A stretch of DNA of 64,000 nt from Rhodococcus rhodochrous (GCF_900187265.1 NZ_LT906450.1:4703444-4767443), one strand, 5' to 3'; positions 44,421 through 54,101 are shown, counted from the first letter of the stretch. Made by a program: numbers and translations. The notes: generated from the letters alone by a model not told the origin.

Positions 44421-45822
44421 GTCGAACAGTAGCAGTTCCCAACTCGTTGCGGAACTGACCCGGTGGATCGCCACTGCCGCACCCGGCGCCCGGTTGCCGT
44501 CGACGAGATCGCTCGTCGCGCAGTACGGCGTCAGCCCCGTCACGGTGCAGAAGGCACTGAAGACACTCCAGACCCGGGGGCTCGTGGAGAGCCGCACAGG
44601 AGTCGGCACCTTCGTCCGGCAGATCCGCACGTCGAACACGATCGACCACAGCTGGCAGACGGAAGCGCTCGGAACGGCACCGCCGCTCCCCCGCGCCTCC
44701 GCCGCCCTGCGCACCGTGCCCAACGACGTGATCACGCTCCACTCCGGCTATCCCGACCGCACACTGCTCCCCGAACGCCTTGTCCGCGGAGCGTATTCAC
44801 GCGCATCCCGCAGCGATGCCGCCGTCGGACGGACACCGGCGGCGGGACTTCCCGAACTGCAGGCGTGGTTCGCCGCGGAACTGACGGAAGCGACGGATGC
44901 ACGCACCGCCCCGCCGTCCGCGGGCGACGTGATCATCACCCCCGGCAGCCAGAGCGGACTCGGGTCGATCTTCCGCGCGCTCGTCGGCGCCGGCAATCCC
45001 CTCGTCGTGGAGTCACCGACCTATTGGGGTGCGATCCTCGCGGCCACGAAGGCGGGTGTGCAGCTCGTCCCGGTTTCCAGCGGACCCAACGGACCCGATC
45101 CCGACGAACTGGCCCGCGCCTTCGACCGGACCCGGGCGCGTGCCTTCTACGCGCAACCGAACTTCGCGAATCCCACCGGGGCGCAATGGTCGTCGTCGAC
45201 CGGTGATCGGGTCCTCGACGTCGTGCGCAATGCGGGAGCATTCGTCATCGAGGACGACTGGGCCCACGACTTCGGGATCTCGACCGAGTCCGTTCCGCTC
45301 TTCGCACGCGACGACTCCGGCCACGTCGTCTACGTCCGCTCACTGACCAAGAGTGTCGCGCCGTCGGTGCGGGTCGCGGCGATCGTCGCGCGAGGACCCG
45401 CTCGCGAACGCATCCTCGCCGACGTGCAGGCCGAATCCGTCTATGTGAGCGGCGTTCTCCAGACGGTCGCGCTCGACGTCGTCACCCAGCCGGCATGGCA
45501 GACCCATCTGCGGGCTGTTCGTCGCGAGCTCGAATCGCGCCGCAACCTCCTGGCGAGCGAACTTCGCGAGCTTGCACCGGATGTGGATGTCGACGGACTG
45601 CCGCCCGGTGGGCTCAACCTGTGGGGCAGGCTCCCGGACGACGTCGACGCCGAGGTCGTCGCGCGCGAGTGCGAGGCAGCCGGGGTGCTCGTCGCGGCGG
45701 GCGGCGAATGGTTCCCGGCGGAGCCCACCGGTCAGTACCTCCGGCTCAACTTCGCAGGACCGAATCCGGCGGCCTTCCGGGAGGCCGCCCGGGTCATCGG
45801 GCGAGTCGTCTCCGGCGGGTGA
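44419..45822 (+). CDS. MocR/PdxR-type GntR regulator with aminotransferase domain
   Basis: 467 residues. The N-terminal GntR winged helix reads GARLPSTRSLVAQYGVSPVT and VQKALKTLQTRGLVESRTGVG. The rest is a fold-type I aminotransferase domain with TPGSQSGLGSIFRALV, YAQPNFANPTG and the PLP Lys in VRSLTKSVAPS. MocR proteins sense PLP or amino compounds. Its ATG overlaps the divergent transporter's ATG, so the two are probably coregulated. TACTCT nine bases upstream could be the -10 of a leaderless mRNA. Confidence 0.93.
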   Translation: MSNSSSSQLVAELTRWIATAAPGARLPSTRSLVAQYGVSPVTVQKALKTLQTRGLVESRTGVGTFVRQIRTSNTIDHSWQTEALGTAPPLPRASAALRTVPNDVITLHSGYPDRTLLPERLVRGAYSRASRSDAAVGRTPAAGLPELQAWFAAELTEATDARTAPPSAGDVIITPGSQSGLGSIFRALVGAGNPLVVESPTYWGAILAATKAGVQLVPVSSGPNGPDPDELARAFDRTRARAFYAQPNFANPTGAQWSSSTGDRVLDVVRNAGAFVIEDDWAHDFGISTESVPLFARDDSGHVVYVRSLTKSVAPSVRVAAIVARGPARERILADVQAESVYVSGVLQTVALDVVTQPAWQTHLRAVRRELESRRNLLASELRELAPDVDVDGLPPGGLNLWGRLPDDVDAEVVARECEAAGVLVAAGGEWFPAEPTGQYLRLNFAGPNPAAFREAARVIGRVVSGG

Positions 45823-45835
45823 GGACGGGCGGTCA

Positions 45836-46135
45836 TCACCGGCTCGTGCGGCGCCGGCGGGTCCTCCTCACCCGAGTGCGTTCGTCCTCCGTGAGCCCGC
45901 CCCAGATCCCGTAGCGTTCACCCGAATCGAGGGCGTACTGCAGGCACTTCTCCCGCACCGGACAACGAGCGCAGACCTTCTTGGCCGAGGCCATGCGGTT
46001 CTCCCTCGCGTCGCCCCGCTCGTTGTCCGGGTGGAAGAACAACGAGCCGTCCGCGTCACGACAAGCCGCGTCCATCTGCCAATCCCATTCCTCGGCAACG
46101 GGAGGCGGCAGATAGAGCAACTTCAGCGCGGGCAT
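45836..46135 (-). CDS. WhiB-family iron-sulfur transcription factor (WhiB3-like)
   Basis: 99 residues. The [4Fe-4S] ligands are Cys25, Cys55, Cys58 and Cys64; the turn is GIWGG (76-80), followed by a very basic tail (RTRRRRTSR). The FFHPDNERGDAR segment is most like WhiB3. WhiB proteins bind sigma factor region 4 and respond to NO and redox state. The ATG comes three bases after the pgi stop (GGAGGGAGG overlaps the pgi end as ribosome-binding site), so fgd, pgi and this gene form an operon. Confidence 0.94.
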   Translation of the reverse strand: MPALKLLYLPPPVAEEWDWQMDAACRDADGSLFFHPDNERGDARENRMASAKKVCARCPVREKCLQYALDSGERYGIWGGLTEDERTRVRRTRRRRTSR

Positions 46136-46138
46136 GTC

Positions 46139-47815
46139 CTACCTCCCTCCGTCGCGCAGGGTGCGATAGATCTCGATCAGGTGATCGGTCGACGCGTCGC
46201 CGGTATCGGGGCTCTCATCACCGGCGAGCACCGTCTGCAGGGCGGTGGCCTGGGTCTTGCCGAGTTCGACACCCCACTGATCGAACGAGTCGATCCCCCA
46301 CACGACGCCTTGGACGAAGGTCTGGTGCTCGTAGAAGGCGATGATCTGCCCCACCACCGAGGGGGTCAGTTCCGGGGCGAGGATCGTCGTCGACGGCCGA
46401 TTGCCGGGCATCACCTTGTGCGCCACCAACGCCTCGTCGACCCCTTCGGCACGCACCTCGTCGGCATCGCGGCCGAAGGCGAGGACTTTGGCCTGGGCGA
46501 ACATGTTCGCCAGCACCAGCGCCTGCATGCTCGTCTGCCCGTCGCGGGCGGGTAGGTCGTCGCCGGAACGCGCGAGGCCGAGGAAGTCGACGGGGACGAT
46601 CTCGGTGCCCTGGTGCAGCAGCTGGAAGAAGGCGTGCTGACCGTTGGTACCGGGTTCGCCCCAGAACACCTCCCCGGTCGGGCACGAGACCGGGGTGCCG
46701 TCGGCGCGCACGGATTTGCCGTTCGATTCCATGGTCAGCTGCTGCAGATAGGCCGGCAACCGCGCCAGATCCTGCGCATAGGGCACCACCGCCCGCGACC
46801 GGTGGCCGAGGATGCTCGCGTTCCACACCCCGATCAACCCCGCCAGCAACGGCGCATTCTGTGCCGGGGCCGCGGTGGCGAAGTGTTCGTCGATCGCGTG
46901 CATGCCGGCGAGGAACTCGGCGAACCGGGCCTTGCCGATGGCGCACATCACCGCCAGCCCGATCGCCGAACCGACCGAATAACGCCCACCGACCCAGTCC
47001 CAGAACTCGAACATGTTCGCCGGGTCGACGCCGAACTCGACCACCCGCTCCGTATGCGTCGAGACGGCGACGAAATGCTGGGCGACGGCGTCTTCGCCGA
47101 GGGCGTCGACGAGCCAGCGGCGGGCGGCGGTGGCATTGGACAGGGTTTCGAGGGTGGAGAAGGTTTTCGAGGCGACGATGAACAGTGTGGTGGCCGGGTC
47201 CAGGTCGGCCAGCGCGGCGGTCAGATCGGCGGGGTCGACGTTGGAGACGAATCGCGTCGCCGGCCCGTCGTGGAAGCGCCGCAGTGCGCGGGTGACCATC
47301 GCCGGGCCGAGATCGGAGCCGCCGATGCCGATGTTGACGACCGTGGCGATCTTCTGTCCGGTGGCGCCGCGCCAGGCGCCGGTGCGGAGGCGGTCGGTGA
47401 ACTCGCCCATCCGGTCGAGCACGGTGTGGACGTCGGCGACGACATCGACCCCGTCGACCACCGACTCCGCGTCGCGGGGTAGGCGCAGGGCGGTGTGCAG
47501 CACCGCGCGGTCCTCGGTGACGTTGATGTGCGCACCCGAGAACATCGCCTCGCGAGCGGTGGCCACACCCATCTGCTCCGCCAGCTGCAGGAGCAGTTCG
47601 AGAGTGCGACCGGTGAGGCGTTGTTTGCTGAAGTCGACCACCAGATCCCCGGCGTGCGCGGTCAACGCTTGCGCCCGCTGCGGTTCGATCGCGAACAGCT
47701 CCCGCAGGGACACCGCGGCGATCTCGTCCCGATGGGTTTCGAGGGCCCGCCAGGCCTCCGTGGTCGTCACATCCCGTGTTTCCGTATCCATGTTTCTGCC
47801 AACGTCTTTCGTCAC
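46139..47815 (-). CDS. pgi: glucose-6-phosphate isomerase
   Basis: 558 residues, the normal length. The signature segments are [42 protein letters not shown] and [14 protein letters not shown]. It interconverts glucose-6-phosphate and fructose-6-phosphate. The GTG at 47815 overlaps the fgd stop (GTGA); ATG 47791 is an alternative. Coupling to fgd links the isomerase with F420 reduction through the shared substrate glucose-6-phosphate. Confidence 0.97.
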   Translation of the reverse strand: MTKDVGRNMDTETRDVTTTEAWRALETHRDEIAAVSLRELFAIEPQRAQALTAHAGDLVVDFSKQRLTGRTLELLLQLAEQMGVATAREAMFSGAHINVTEDRAVLHTALRLPRDAESVVDGVDVVADVHTVLDRMGEFTDRLRTGAWRGATGQKIATVVNIGIGGSDLGPAMVTRALRRFHDGPATRFVSNVDPADLTAALADLDPATTLFIVASKTFSTLETLSNATAARRWLVDALGEDAVAQHFVAVSTHTERVVEFGVDPANMFEFWDWVGGRYSVGSAIGLAVMCAIGKARFAEFLAGMHAIDEHFATAAPAQNAPLLAGLIGVWNASILGHRSRAVVPYAQDLARLPAYLQQLTMESNGKSVRADGTPVSCPTGEVFWGEPGTNGQHAFFQLLHQGTEIVPVDFLGLARSGDDLPARDGQTSMQALVLANMFAQAKVLAFGRDADEVRAEGVDEALVAHKVMPGNRPSTTILAPELTPSVVGQIIAFYEHQTFVQGVVWGIDSFDQWGVELGKTQATALQTVLAGDESPDTGDASTDHLIEIYRTLRDGGR

Positions 47816-48816
47816 GCCAGTGCGCGCAGGCGCGGCGCGAGATCGCGTTCGAACAGTTCCAGGAACCGCTTCTGATCATGACCCGGCGCGTGGAACACCA
47901 GATGATTCAACCCGGCATCGACATACGCCTTGACCTTCTCGACCGCCTCGTCCGGATCCGACGCCACGATCCACCGCTTGGCGACCTGCTCGATCGGCAA
48001 CGCATCGGCCGCTGCTTCCATCTCCATCGGATCATCGATGGAATGCTTCTGCTCCGGCGTCAACGACAACGGCGCCCAGAACCGGGTGTTCTCCAAGGCC
48101 TTGTCCGGGTCGGTGTCGTACGAGATCTTGATCTCGATCATCTTGTCGATCCCGGCGACATCCCGCTCGGCCTTCTCCGCACCCTCGGCGACCGCCGGCA
48201 GCAGCTTGTCGGTGTAGAGCTCCATGCCCTTGCCCGAGGTGCAGATGAACCCGTCCCCACCGCGTCCGGCATAGCGGGCCACCACCGGACCACCGGCGGC
48301 GACATAGACCGGAATCCCACCTTCGGGCACGTCGTAGATCGACGCCCCCTTGGTCGTGTAGTACTCGCCCTCGAAATCCACCCGATCCCCGCGCCACAGC
48401 TCGCGCATCAACCGCACCGACTCGCGCAGCCGGGCGAAGCGTTCCTTGAACTCCGGCCACTCCCCGGCATATCCGGTGGCGATCTCGTTCAGCGCCTCGC
48501 CCGTGCCGACACCGAGGAAGATCCGCCCCGGATACAGACACCCCATCGTCGCGAACGCCTGCGCGATCACCGCCGGGTTGTACCGGAACGTCGGCGTCAA
48601 CACCGAGGTCCCGAGCTGCAGGCGTTCGGTGCGCTCGCCCACGGCGGTCATCCACGCCAGCGAGAACGGGGCGTGCCCGCCGTTGTGCCGCCACGGCTGG
48701 AAATGATCCGACACCGTCGCCGAATCCATCCCGTGCGCCTCGGCCAGCACACCCAGCTCGACCAGCTCGCGCGGGCCGAACTGCTCCGCCGACGCCTTGT
48801 ATCCCAACTTCAGCAT
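47812..48816 (-). CDS. fgd: F420-dependent glucose-6-phosphate dehydrogenase
   Basis: 334 residues, close to the 336 of mycobacterial FGD1. The start [40 protein letters not shown] and [20 protein letters not shown] are the diagnostic segments. It oxidises glucose-6-phosphate and reduces coenzyme F420, supplying F420H2 to the LLM-type reductases such as that at 39595. GGAGG lies ten bases ahead of the ATG. It heads the fgd-pgi-whiB operon and is divergent from a DeoR regulator. Confidence 0.97.
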   Translation of the reverse strand: MLKLGYKASAEQFGPRELVELGVLAEAHGMDSATVSDHFQPWRHNGGHAPFSLAWMTAVGERTERLQLGTSVLTPTFRYNPAVIAQAFATMGCLYPGRIFLGVGTGEALNEIATGYAGEWPEFKERFARLRESVRLMRELWRGDRVDFEGEYYTTKGASIYDVPEGGIPVYVAAGGPVVARYAGRGGDGFICTSGKGMELYTDKLLPAVAEGAEKAERDVAGIDKMIEIKISYDTDPDKALENTRFWAPLSLTPEQKHSIDDPMEMEAAADALPIEQVAKRWIVASDPDEAVEKVKAYVDAGLNHLVFHAPGHDQKRFLELFERDLAPRLRALA

Positions 48817-48855
48817 TACCGTGCAACCTCCGAACAACGTGGTGCCAGCGAAACG

Positions 48856-48895
48856 ATCACGCACAATCGCGCAAATCCTGCACGAAATCATGCAC
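48856..48895. promoter_or_regulatory. four ATC-N2-GCA repeats between fgd and the DeoR gene
   Basis: ATCACGCAC (48856), ATCGCGCAA (48866), ATCCTGCAC (48875) and ATCATGCAC (48887) are spaced 9-12 bases. Such arrays are typical of DeoR-family operators and lie 40-80 bases upstream of the fgd ATG. Confidence 0.5.
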
Positions 48896-49022
48896 ACTGA
48901 GCGCAGACAGTGTCAATATCCACGCAGAGGTGTGTCGCTTCGTGCGTTATGGTCGTGCACCGACCCCGACCACGGCGTCCGAGTACCCAGAAAATCGAGT
49001 GCCCAGAGCCCTAGGAGCAATC

Positions 49023-49784
49023 GTGTCAGCGACCGCACGGCGACGTGAGATCTTCCACCGAATCCTCGCCGACGGATATGTCGATGCGAAGACCCTCTCG
49101 GCCGATCTCGGCGTCGATGCGTCCACGATCCGTCGCGATCTCGATTCGCTCGCCCGCGAAGGGAAAGTCGAGCGCACACACGGGGGCGCCCGAGCGGTCG
49201 AGGGCGCGGGTCACGAGGTGCCGTACGCCCTCAAGAAGGACGTGCGCCGCGAGGAGAAGGCGGCGATCGCGGCGGTAGCGGCCGCCATGGTGTCCGACGG
49301 CGACAGCGTGGTGCTCGACAGCGGTTCCACGACCTACGAGGTGGCCGTGGCACTGCGCCACAAGGCGTCGCTGACGATCCTCACGAACGACCTGCGTATC
49401 GCGAAGTATGTTGCGGCATTTCCCGACGTCCGGCTCCTCGTGTCCGGAGGCGAGCTCCTCGGTTCGGTGTACACCCTGGTCGGCGACCACGCCGTGCAGT
49501 TCCTCTCGGACTACTCCGCCGACTGGGCGTTCCTCGGCGCCGACGCCGTGCACCCCACCGCCGGCATCACCAACACCAACACGCTGGAGATCCCGATCAA
49601 GCGAGCGATGATCCGGTCGGCCGAGAAGGCGATCGTCGTGACGGATCATTCGAAGTTCGGAGAGCGCGCACTCGCCCGCGTGGCGACTCTCGACGAGATC
49701 ACCTCCATCGTCACCGACGACGGTCTCGACGAGGAGCATCGCGCAGCCTACGGCGACCGACTCGTCATCGCTCCGAAGTCTTGA
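49023..49784 (+). CDS. DeoR-family transcriptional regulator
   Basis: 253 residues from a GTG with AGGAG six bases upstream. The DeoR helix-turn-helix is TARRREIFHRILADGYVDAK and TLSADLGVDASTIRRDLDSL; the sugar-phosphate-sensing domain has DSGSTTYEVAVALRH, LTNDLRIA and GADAVHPTAGITNTN. Regulators of this type sense phosphorylated sugars. Divergent position next to fgd-pgi suggests it controls that operon. Confidence 0.93.
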   Translation: MSATARRREIFHRILADGYVDAKTLSADLGVDASTIRRDLDSLAREGKVERTHGGARAVEGAGHEVPYALKKDVRREEKAAIAAVAAAMVSDGDSVVLDSGSTTYEVAVALRHKASLTILTNDLRIAKYVAAFPDVRLLVSGGELLGSVYTLVGDHAVQFLSDYSADWAFLGADAVHPTAGITNTNTLEIPIKRAMIRSAEKAIVVTDHSKFGERALARVATLDEITSIVTDDGLDEEHRAAYGDRLVIAPKS

Positions 49785-49808
49785 CATACAACCATTCGGT
49801 TGTACATT
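49781..49808 (+). promoter_or_regulatory. ArsR promoter with operator filling the spacer
   Basis: TTGACA (49781-49786), a 16-base spacer and TACATT (49803-49808). The palindrome TACAACC-ATTC-GGTTGTA (49787-49804) occupies the spacer. The GTG at 49816 is 7 bases beyond the -10, so the mRNA is probably leaderless. The -35 overlaps the DeoR stop. Confidence 0.8.
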
Positions 49809-49815
49809 TGGAGAT

Positions 49816-50157
49816 GTGAGCGGAGACGACGAGGACCGGGCCGATGCCCTGTTCCACGCGCTCTCCGACCGGACCCGTCGCGACATCATGCGACGCGTCC
49901 TGGCCGAGGACCACTCGGTGTCCGCTCTCGCAGCGAACTACGACATGTCCTTCGCTGCAGTGCAGAAACACGTCGCCGTGCTGGAGAAGGCCGGTCTGCT
50001 CGTGAAGCGACGCAGCGGTCGCGAGCAGTTGGCCAGTGGTGACGTGACGGCAGTGCGGTCGGTGGCGTCCATGCTCACCGAGCTGGAGCAGGTCTGGCGC
50101 GGTCGCATCGCGCGCATCGACGAACTCATCGCATTCGAATCCCCCGAGGAAGGCTGA
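49816..50157 (+). CDS. ArsR-family repressor
   Basis: 113 residues. The winged helix reads ALFHALSDRTRRDIMRRVLA and SVSALAANYDMSFAAVQKHV, AVLEKAGLLVKRRSG. There are no Cys residues, so it is not a classical metal sensor. It is three bases ahead of an SRPBCC gene, the common arsR-ahsA1 pairing. The promoter carries a palindrome that it very likely binds itself. Confidence 0.93.
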   Translation: MSGDDEDRADALFHALSDRTRRDIMRRVLAEDHSVSALAANYDMSFAAVQKHVAVLEKAGLLVKRRSGREQLASGDVTAVRSVASMLTELEQVWRGRIARIDELIAFESPEEG

Positions 50158-50160
50158 GAA

Positions 50161-50646
50161 ATGCCTGTAACCGACGTCCGGCACGACTCCGACACATTGA
50201 CTCTGACCATCACCGCCGAGTTCGCCGCCCCGGTGGCTCGCATCTGGCAGGTCTACGCCGATCCCCGTCAGCTGGAGAAGATCTGGGGACCCCCGACCTT
50301 CCCCGCGACGGTGGTCGACCACGATCTGAAGCCCGGCACCCGCACCACCTACTTCATGACCGGCCCCGACGGCGAGAAGTACGCCGGCTACTGGGACATC
50401 ACGGCCGTCGACGAACCGACGAGTTTCTCGTTCGCGGACGGTTTCGCAGAGCCGGACTTCACCCCGAAGCCGGAGCTGCCCGTCTCACGCAACGTCTACA
50501 ACTTCGAGGAGTTCGAAGGCGGCACGCGAGCAACCTATGTCAGCACCTACCAGAGCGCCGAAGCACTCCAGCAGGTACTGGACATGGGTGCGGTCGAGGG
50601 TGCCTCGTCCGCGATCAACCAGATCGACGACCTGGTGGCTGCCTGA
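50161..50646 (+). CDS. SRPBCC/AHSA1-domain protein
   Basis: 161 residues of the START/Bet v1-like fold: ITAEFAAPVARIWQVYADPR, QLEKIWGPPTFPATVVDHDL, GYWDITAVDEPTSFSFADGF and a C-terminal long helix. Such proteins bind hydrophobic ligands; many are partners of ArsR repressors. Function unknown beyond likely ligand binding or stress response. Confidence 0.92.
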   Translation: MPVTDVRHDSDTLTLTITAEFAAPVARIWQVYADPRQLEKIWGPPTFPATVVDHDLKPGTRTTYFMTGPDGEKYAGYWDITAVDEPTSFSFADGFAEPDFTPKPELPVSRNVYNFEEFEGGTRATYVSTYQSAEALQQVLDMGAVEGASSAINQIDDLVAA

Positions 50647-50659
50647 CAGCACCGAAAGG

Positions 50660-50713
50660 CCGACGCCCCCTGCCCTTTCCGGACGAGACGAACCGGAGAG
50701 CAGGGGGCGTCGG
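50660..50713. terminator. terminator between convergent SRPBCC and L,D-transpeptidase genes
   Basis: CCGACGCCCCCTGC (50660-50673) pairs perfectly with GCAGGGGGCGTCGG (50700-50713), with an inner CCGG stem in the loop. Confidence 0.8.
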
Positions 50714-50783
50714 AAAGCTTGCTGGCAGTATGACGGAGATCGGGTCGTGCGACGGAGATCAGAGATTCAGTCGCCCAACGGAA

Positions 50784-51737
50784 TCAGAGATTCCAGTCGC
50801 CGAGACCGTCCCAGCCGTTGAGGGTTCCGCCGGCGGTGTTCTGCACGATCACCGGGTCGCCCTTCTTGGCGTTCTCGTAGAACCACTTGCCGTCCTCGGT
50901 GCTCACATTGAGGCAACCGTGGCTGACGTTGGTGTTGCCCTGCGCGCCGACCGACCACGGGGCGGCGTGGAGGAAGATGCCGCTGTTGGACATCCGCGTC
51001 GCGTACTCGACGTAGGTGCGGTACCCCTCGGGGCTGTCGACGGGAACTCCGTAGGTCGACGAGTCCATGTACATGTCGCGGTACTTCTCACCGACGATGT
51101 ACGTGCCGTTGGGAGTGTCGTGGCCGGGCTTACCGAAGGACGTCGGCATGGTGCGGACGACCTCGCCGTTGCGGGTCACGGTGATGGTCTTGGTGTTGTT
51201 GTCGGCCACCGTCACCAGGGCGTCGCCGATGGTGAACGACGACTGCGTGTCGCCGGCCTTCACGGTCACCGCGGTGTTCGCGGGCCAGAACTCGAACGGC
51301 TTCCAGCGGACCTGCGTGTTCGACGCCCAGTAGAAGTGCCCGTCGACGGGCGGCTGCGTGGTGATGCGGATGGCGCGTTCGGCGGCTGCACGATCTCCGA
51401 CGGCCTCGTTGAAGCGGATGATGATCGGCTGCGCGACACCCACTGTCTCCCCGTTCGACGGGTTGACGGACGGAGCGGAGAACGGCGCGGCCGGCTCGGG
51501 AGCGAGCTGAGGCGGAAGCTGCGGCGGCGTCACCCCGGGCGGCGTGAGTCCTTCGATCAGCTCCTGGACACTCGGCACCTCGGGCCCACCGGGCCACAGC
51601 GGTGCCGCGCTCGCAGGACCTGCGGTGGCCAGTGCCACGGCGGCTGCGCCCACGAGTGCAGCACCGATCCGCGCAGATCGGCGGCCCGTGCGGCGACGGT
51701 TCGACAAAGCTCGCTTTTCGAACATTCCACAACCCAT
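50784..51737 (-). CDS. L,D-transpeptidase (peptidoglycan 3-3 crosslinking)
   Basis: Up to 317 residues; ATG 51725 is an alternative start. A twin-Arg-containing basic start and a hydrophobic core ending TAGPASA mark an export signal. An Ig-like domain ([20 protein letters not shown]) precedes the YkuD catalytic domain with [23 protein letters not shown], which carries the catalytic His and the Cys of SHGC. This is the layout of mycobacterial Ldt enzymes that form meso-DAP crosslinks. Confidence 0.95.
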   Translation of the reverse strand: MGCGMFEKRALSNRRRTGRRSARIGAALVGAAAVALATAGPASAAPLWPGGPEVPSVQELIEGLTPPGVTPPQLPPQLAPEPAAPFSAPSVNPSNGETVGVAQPIIIRFNEAVGDRAAAERAIRITTQPPVDGHFYWASNTQVRWKPFEFWPANTAVTVKAGDTQSSFTIGDALVTVADNNTKTITVTRNGEVVRTMPTSFGKPGHDTPNGTYIVGEKYRDMYMDSSTYGVPVDSPEGYRTYVEYATRMSNSGIFLHAAPWSVGAQGNTNVSHGCLNVSTEDGKWFYENAKKGDPVIVQNTAGGTLNGWDGLGDWNL

Positions 51738-51936
51738 CGTTCAGCGGTGCGCCGCGCCTTATTTCCCCTGCGCGGCGTGCTCGTACCCGTTCATTAGATA
51801 CAGGACGGTTACGGACGGGCAATTCGAATGCGGGCCGTCCCGGCGTTTTCCCAGGTCAGCGAACCGAATGGTCTATTACGAATGCAGACGGCCACGGCGC
51901 GGGTGAACGGATATCGCCCGCGCCGCAGACCGGCGG
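51738..51936. promoter_or_regulatory. intergenic region with two hairpins
   Basis: GCGCCGCGC (51749-51757) can pair with GCGCGGCG (51770-51777) in the 5' leader of the L,D-transpeptidase mRNA. GGCGCGGG (51896-51903) and CCCGCGCC (51917-51924) form a terminator-like stem for the gene ending at 51937. No ORF is supported. Confidence 0.45.
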
Positions 51937-52557
51937 TCACACCATTTCGGGCACGTCGAGGTGTGCGATCGCGAGTTCGAACTCACCGGTGTCGAGAACC
52001 GTGGCACCCGCCGCCCGGGTCACCTCGGCACGGATACCATCAACGCGTTCCTTGTTGCGGTCCATCGCCTCGGCGCTGTCGAACGTCAGCGAGGACACTC
52101 CGCGACCGCGGGTGCGGTCGATCATCAGGCTGGCGCTGCAGAAACCCTCGAGTTCCTCCATCCTGGGCAGCGCCGCCATCTTCCACATGTCCGCGCCACG
52201 CTCCAGCTGGGCAGGATCGAGCTCTACCCACGTGACACGGCAGCAGGACCCTCGGCTCGCATGGTGATCGCGGTGCATGACCGCGATCTCCCAATTGGCC
52301 ACGTCCGTGGTGGCGTGGAACATCCGGGCCGCCTCGTCCCGGAGCATGCGTGCCATGCCTTCGCTGGAGCGCAGCACGTCCCCGTCCCGCCAGGAGCTGG
52401 TGGCGATGCATCGGCCCGAGCCGCGGTCGATCAGCAGGGACAGCCCCAGGCAACCGTCGATGTCCGCCAGGGCAGGCATCACGATGTCGCGTACGTGCTT
52501 GATCCCGGCGTCGATATACGACGGATGCGCATGAATTGTGGTGGAGCGTGCAAACAC
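51937..52557 (-). CDS. tandem dimeric alpha+beta-barrel (ABM-like) protein
   Basis: 206 residues from GTG 52557, with GAGGAGAGGGG upstream. Two ABM-like repeats are visible: residues about 1-90 (HVRDIVMPALADIDGCLGLS and the matching SSWRDGD) and about 100-206 (MEELEGFCSASLMIDRTRGR with SLTFDSAEAMDR). It resembles a fused dimer of single-domain ABM proteins. The function is unknown; it lacks identifiable cofactor motifs. Confidence 0.85.
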   Translation of the reverse strand: MFARSTTIHAHPSYIDAGIKHVRDIVMPALADIDGCLGLSLLIDRGSGRCIATSSWRDGDVLRSSEGMARMLRDEAARMFHATTDVANWEIAVMHRDHHASRGSCCRVTWVELDPAQLERGADMWKMAALPRMEELEGFCSASLMIDRTRGRGVSSLTFDSAEAMDRNKERVDGIRAEVTRAAGATVLDTGEFELAIAHLDVPEMV

Positions 52558-52706
52558 GATCGGCACCCCTCTCCTCAGGGCGGCGCCAACACGGCGTCGC
52601 CGGTCGTTTCGGCGCGACCCCCCACCCGAAACCACCCGTGTTCACACTGCTCCCCTACTCGGCCGTAGGCAATAGACGACCGGTCTGCGTCTGCCATCCT
52701 CGAAGG

Positions 52707-54044
52707 GTGGCGGCATCGAGCGGTATCGACCGCATCGGTCCCGGCGACCTGACCGAACTCGTCTCGGACGTGGGACGGGCACCTCTGAATGTCGGTGCTG
52801 CGATCTTCTTCGCCGGTGAGAACCTGCGTGATCCGACGACACTGATGGCGGTGCTCACCGAACGACTCGTCGGGATCCGCCGGCTGCGGCAATGCCTGAT
52901 CGAACCGGCGCTCGGGCTCGGACGTCCCTACTGGATCGACGACGACCACTTCGACGTCGATGCCCATCTCTCGCAGGTGCGATGCCCCGACCCCGGCGAC
53001 AGGGACGCCGCACTGACGCTCGCCGTGGACGCGGTCACCCGTCCACTGTCTCGATCCCGACCGTTGTGGCGCGCGGTTCTCGTCACCGACATCGCGGACC
53101 CGAACGGGCACACGGCGTTGGTGATGGTGCTGCACCACGTCCTGGCCGACGGGATCGGCGGTCTGGCGATCCTGGCGCATCTCGTCGACGGCATGGACAG
53201 CACGCCGTCCATGCGCGAACAGCGCACATCCGGGCAACCGAGTGCGCGAGAACTTCTCTACGACAACGTGATCGGCCGCCTGCACACGCTCCGCCGGGCA
53301 CCGCGAGCCGTCGCACGACTTCCTGCCGCATGGGCGGAACTCGGGCGAGGCGCCGGCGGACGTGCCCCGCGTTGCTCGCTCAACGCGCCCACCGGTGTTC
53401 GTCGTGCGGTCGGGACCGTCGAGGTGGAGCTGGGCACCGTCCGCCGAGCGGGACGCCGATGGGACGCGACGGTCGACGACGTGCTGCTGGTCGCGGTCGG
53501 TGGTGCCCTCGGCACGATTCTGCACGGGCGCGGCGAGTTCCCGCCCGACCTGGTGATCTCGGTACCGGTCTCCGCCCGCACCGTCGACACGAGTGGGCAG
53601 CTGGGTAATCGCGTCGGTGTCATGCCCGTCCGGGTACCGCTGGACGGGACCCCGGAGGGCCGGCTGGTATCCGTCTCCCGCGCCACCCGGCTACAGAAGA
53701 CGAACGTGCGGGGGTTGTCCGCCGAGCTGCTGGGTCCGGTCTTCCGCGCGCTCGCGGCCGCGGGGATGTTCCGTCGGTTCGTGGACCGGCAACGTCGGGT
53801 CAATTCTTTCCTGTCCGACCTGCCGGGACCGTCGTCGACGATCGCCGTGGCCGACGCACCCGTCACGTCGATCGTGCCGTTGATCGTCAGCACGGGGAAC
53901 GTCGCTGTCGCCTTCGCCGCACTGTCGTATGCCGGCACGCTGACGGTCGCGGTCGTCGTCGATCCCGACGTCGCCCCCGAGGTCCGTGACCTCACGGAGG
54001 CCGTGCGAGAACAGTTCCGCTCGATCGTTGCCTCCGCACAGTGA
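52707..54044 (+). CDS. WS/DGAT-family acyltransferase
   Basis: 445 residues from a GTG preceded by GAAGG. It opens with SGIDRIGPGDLTELVSDVG. The catalytic motif is HHVLADGIGG (HHxxxDG), and the C-terminal region contains SVPVSARTVDTSGQLGNRVG and VNSFLSDLPGP. These enzymes make wax esters and triacylglycerol from acyl-CoA and a fatty alcohol or diacylglycerol. Oil-accumulating rhodococci have many paralogues; which lipid it makes is not readable. Confidence 0.93.
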   Translation: MAASSGIDRIGPGDLTELVSDVGRAPLNVGAAIFFAGENLRDPTTLMAVLTERLVGIRRLRQCLIEPALGLGRPYWIDDDHFDVDAHLSQVRCPDPGDRDAALTLAVDAVTRPLSRSRPLWRAVLVTDIADPNGHTALVMVLHHVLADGIGGLAILAHLVDGMDSTPSMREQRTSGQPSARELLYDNVIGRLHTLRRAPRAVARLPAAWAELGRGAGGRAPRCSLNAPTGVRRAVGTVEVELGTVRRAGRRWDATVDDVLLVAVGGALGTILHGRGEFPPDLVISVPVSARTVDTSGQLGNRVGVMPVRVPLDGTPEGRLVSVSRATRLQKTNVRGLSAELLGPVFRALAAAGMFRRFVDRQRRVNSFLSDLPGPSSTIAVADAPVTSIVPLIVSTGNVAVAFAALSYAGTLTVAVVVDPDVAPEVRDLTEAVREQFRSIVASAQ

Positions 54045-54101
54045 CCGCGGGTCGCTCCGATGTGGCGGTCGGGAAGCGAGGATCGGGGTACCTTGCTGGG
54101 C

